Positions 22,630 to 22,906 of a DNA stretch of 22,906 nt are shown here, one piece after another. The stretch spans positions 1 through 22,906 of the forward strand of contig DATBHX010000015.1 of the NCBI GenBank assembly GCA_036557225.1, in the 5' to 3' direction. The stretch's first letter is position 1. The number at the start of each line of letters is the position of its first letter. The DNA comes from Angelobacter sp036557225 (lineage in GTDB: Bacteria > Acidobacteriota > Terriglobia > Terriglobales > Acidobacteriaceae). The notes beneath the pieces were generated by a model that ran no database searches, was not told the DNA's origin, and saw nothing but the letters and a program-made list of their open reading frames with translations. The position numbers and the translations under genes were made by a program.

Positions 22630-22741
22630 CCCCTCGAAAGGCCCCAAACGGCGGTAACCTCCGGTAAAATCAGTTTCTAAGCAGCCGGGATTGGCATGGT
22701 GTATGTTTGCAATGTGCAGCAGATTGCGAAGCAACCCTCGT

Positions 22742-22770
22742 TTGACCGATTCTGCTTCGTATTGCATGAT
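22742..22770 (+). promoter_or_regulatory. Possible sigma-70 promoter for the gene at the right edge
   Basis: TTGACC (22742-22747) and CATGAT (22765-22770) are separated by 17 bp. Initiation 6-8 nt later would fall next to the ATG at 22779, which would make the mRNA leaderless or nearly so. Confidence 0.35.
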
Positions 22771-22778
22771 TGTGATTT

Positions 22779-22906
22779 ATGGACGTCGAACGCATCATCA
22801 ACGACATTGAGCAGCTTCAGGAAATGTACGAAGCTCCGGACATCCGGCCGCTCAAGGCCAGCGACATCTCTGCCGCCAATCGCAGGCACGACGAGATGCT
22901 CGCGCA
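22779..22906 (+). CDS. Partial hypothetical protein, cut by the window edge
   Basis: The first 42 codons of a gene that runs past the window. It begins MDVERIINDIEQLQEMYEAP and continues with PLKASDISAANRRH, an acidic, helical, soluble-looking start that I believe resembles short conserved hypothetical proteins of Acidobacteriota, though I cannot verify this. There is no signal peptide. No Shine-Dalgarno sequence precedes the ATG, but a promoter-like pair places transcription initiation almost at the start codon. It lies about 150 bp beyond the IS481 element. Confidence 0.6.
   Translation, partial: MDVERIINDIEQLQEMYEAPDIRPLKASDISAANRRHDEMLA

Noticed and set aside
21238..22906. tRNA-targeted integrative island
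   Set aside because: The adjacent element is a simple IS481 with a DDE transposase; no tyrosine recombinase gene and no duplicated tRNA 3' end were seen within the window.

Overview
The window looks like a chromosomal segment of a soil-type Acidobacteriota (Terriglobia-like) bacterium. This is inferred, not proven, because there is no rRNA gene or other strong phylogenetic marker. Pointers are an 834-residue orphan permease of the acidobacterial ADOP type, a pyruvoyl-dependent arginine decarboxylase together with a bacterial deoxyhypusine-synthase-like enzyme, a Ser/Thr/Gln-rich secreted protein with an LPxTA-type tail, and an IS481-family element. Genes are densely packed on both strands, and most have good Shine-Dalgarno sites.

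Layout. (1) 1-4000: a secreted serine hydrolase (beta-lactamase/PBP fold), convergent with a secreted LmbE/PIG-L-type deacetylase and a secreted beta-helix protein. (2) 3975-4655: a 681-bp gap with a clean 19-bp dyad and at most one doubtful small ORF. (3) 4656-6080: type I glutamine synthetase. (4) 6211-8366: a zinc-free medium-chain oxidoreductase divergent from a LysR regulator. Every outer boundary of this pair carries blocks of a 7-bp-periodic repeat (AGCNNTC), some in inverted pairs. (5) 8527-15462: a polyamine locus. Pyruvoyl arginine decarboxylase gives agmatine, agmatine deiminase (aguA) gives N-carbamoylputrescine, and the amidohydrolase (aguB) gives putrescine. A deoxyhypusine-synthase-like enzyme on the opposite strand shares a divergent promoter with aguBA. 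(6) Inside that locus, 9132-12055, lie two genes of unknown function: a three-TM protein with a large periplasmic domain, and a soluble 419-residue protein. They are separated by a strong terminator hairpin and an operator-like dyad. (7) 15463-16562: a small hypothetical and a class II aldolase. (8) 16691-17830: the low-complexity LPxTA-tailed surface protein. (9) 18012-21129: tRNA adenosine deaminase (tadA) and the ADOP permease. (10) 21238-21327: tRNA-Ser(CGA), followed within about 10 bp by an IS481-family insertion sequence. (11) 22779 to the end: the start of a short conserved-looking gene cut by the window edge.

Functionally, the clearest system is arginine to putrescine with a further polyamine-modifying step. 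The best candidates for something undescribed are the two-gene unknown module nested in that locus and the heptad repeat blocks around the LysR/oxidoreductase pair. No CRISPR array, phage module, toxin-antitoxin pair or replication origin was recognised.
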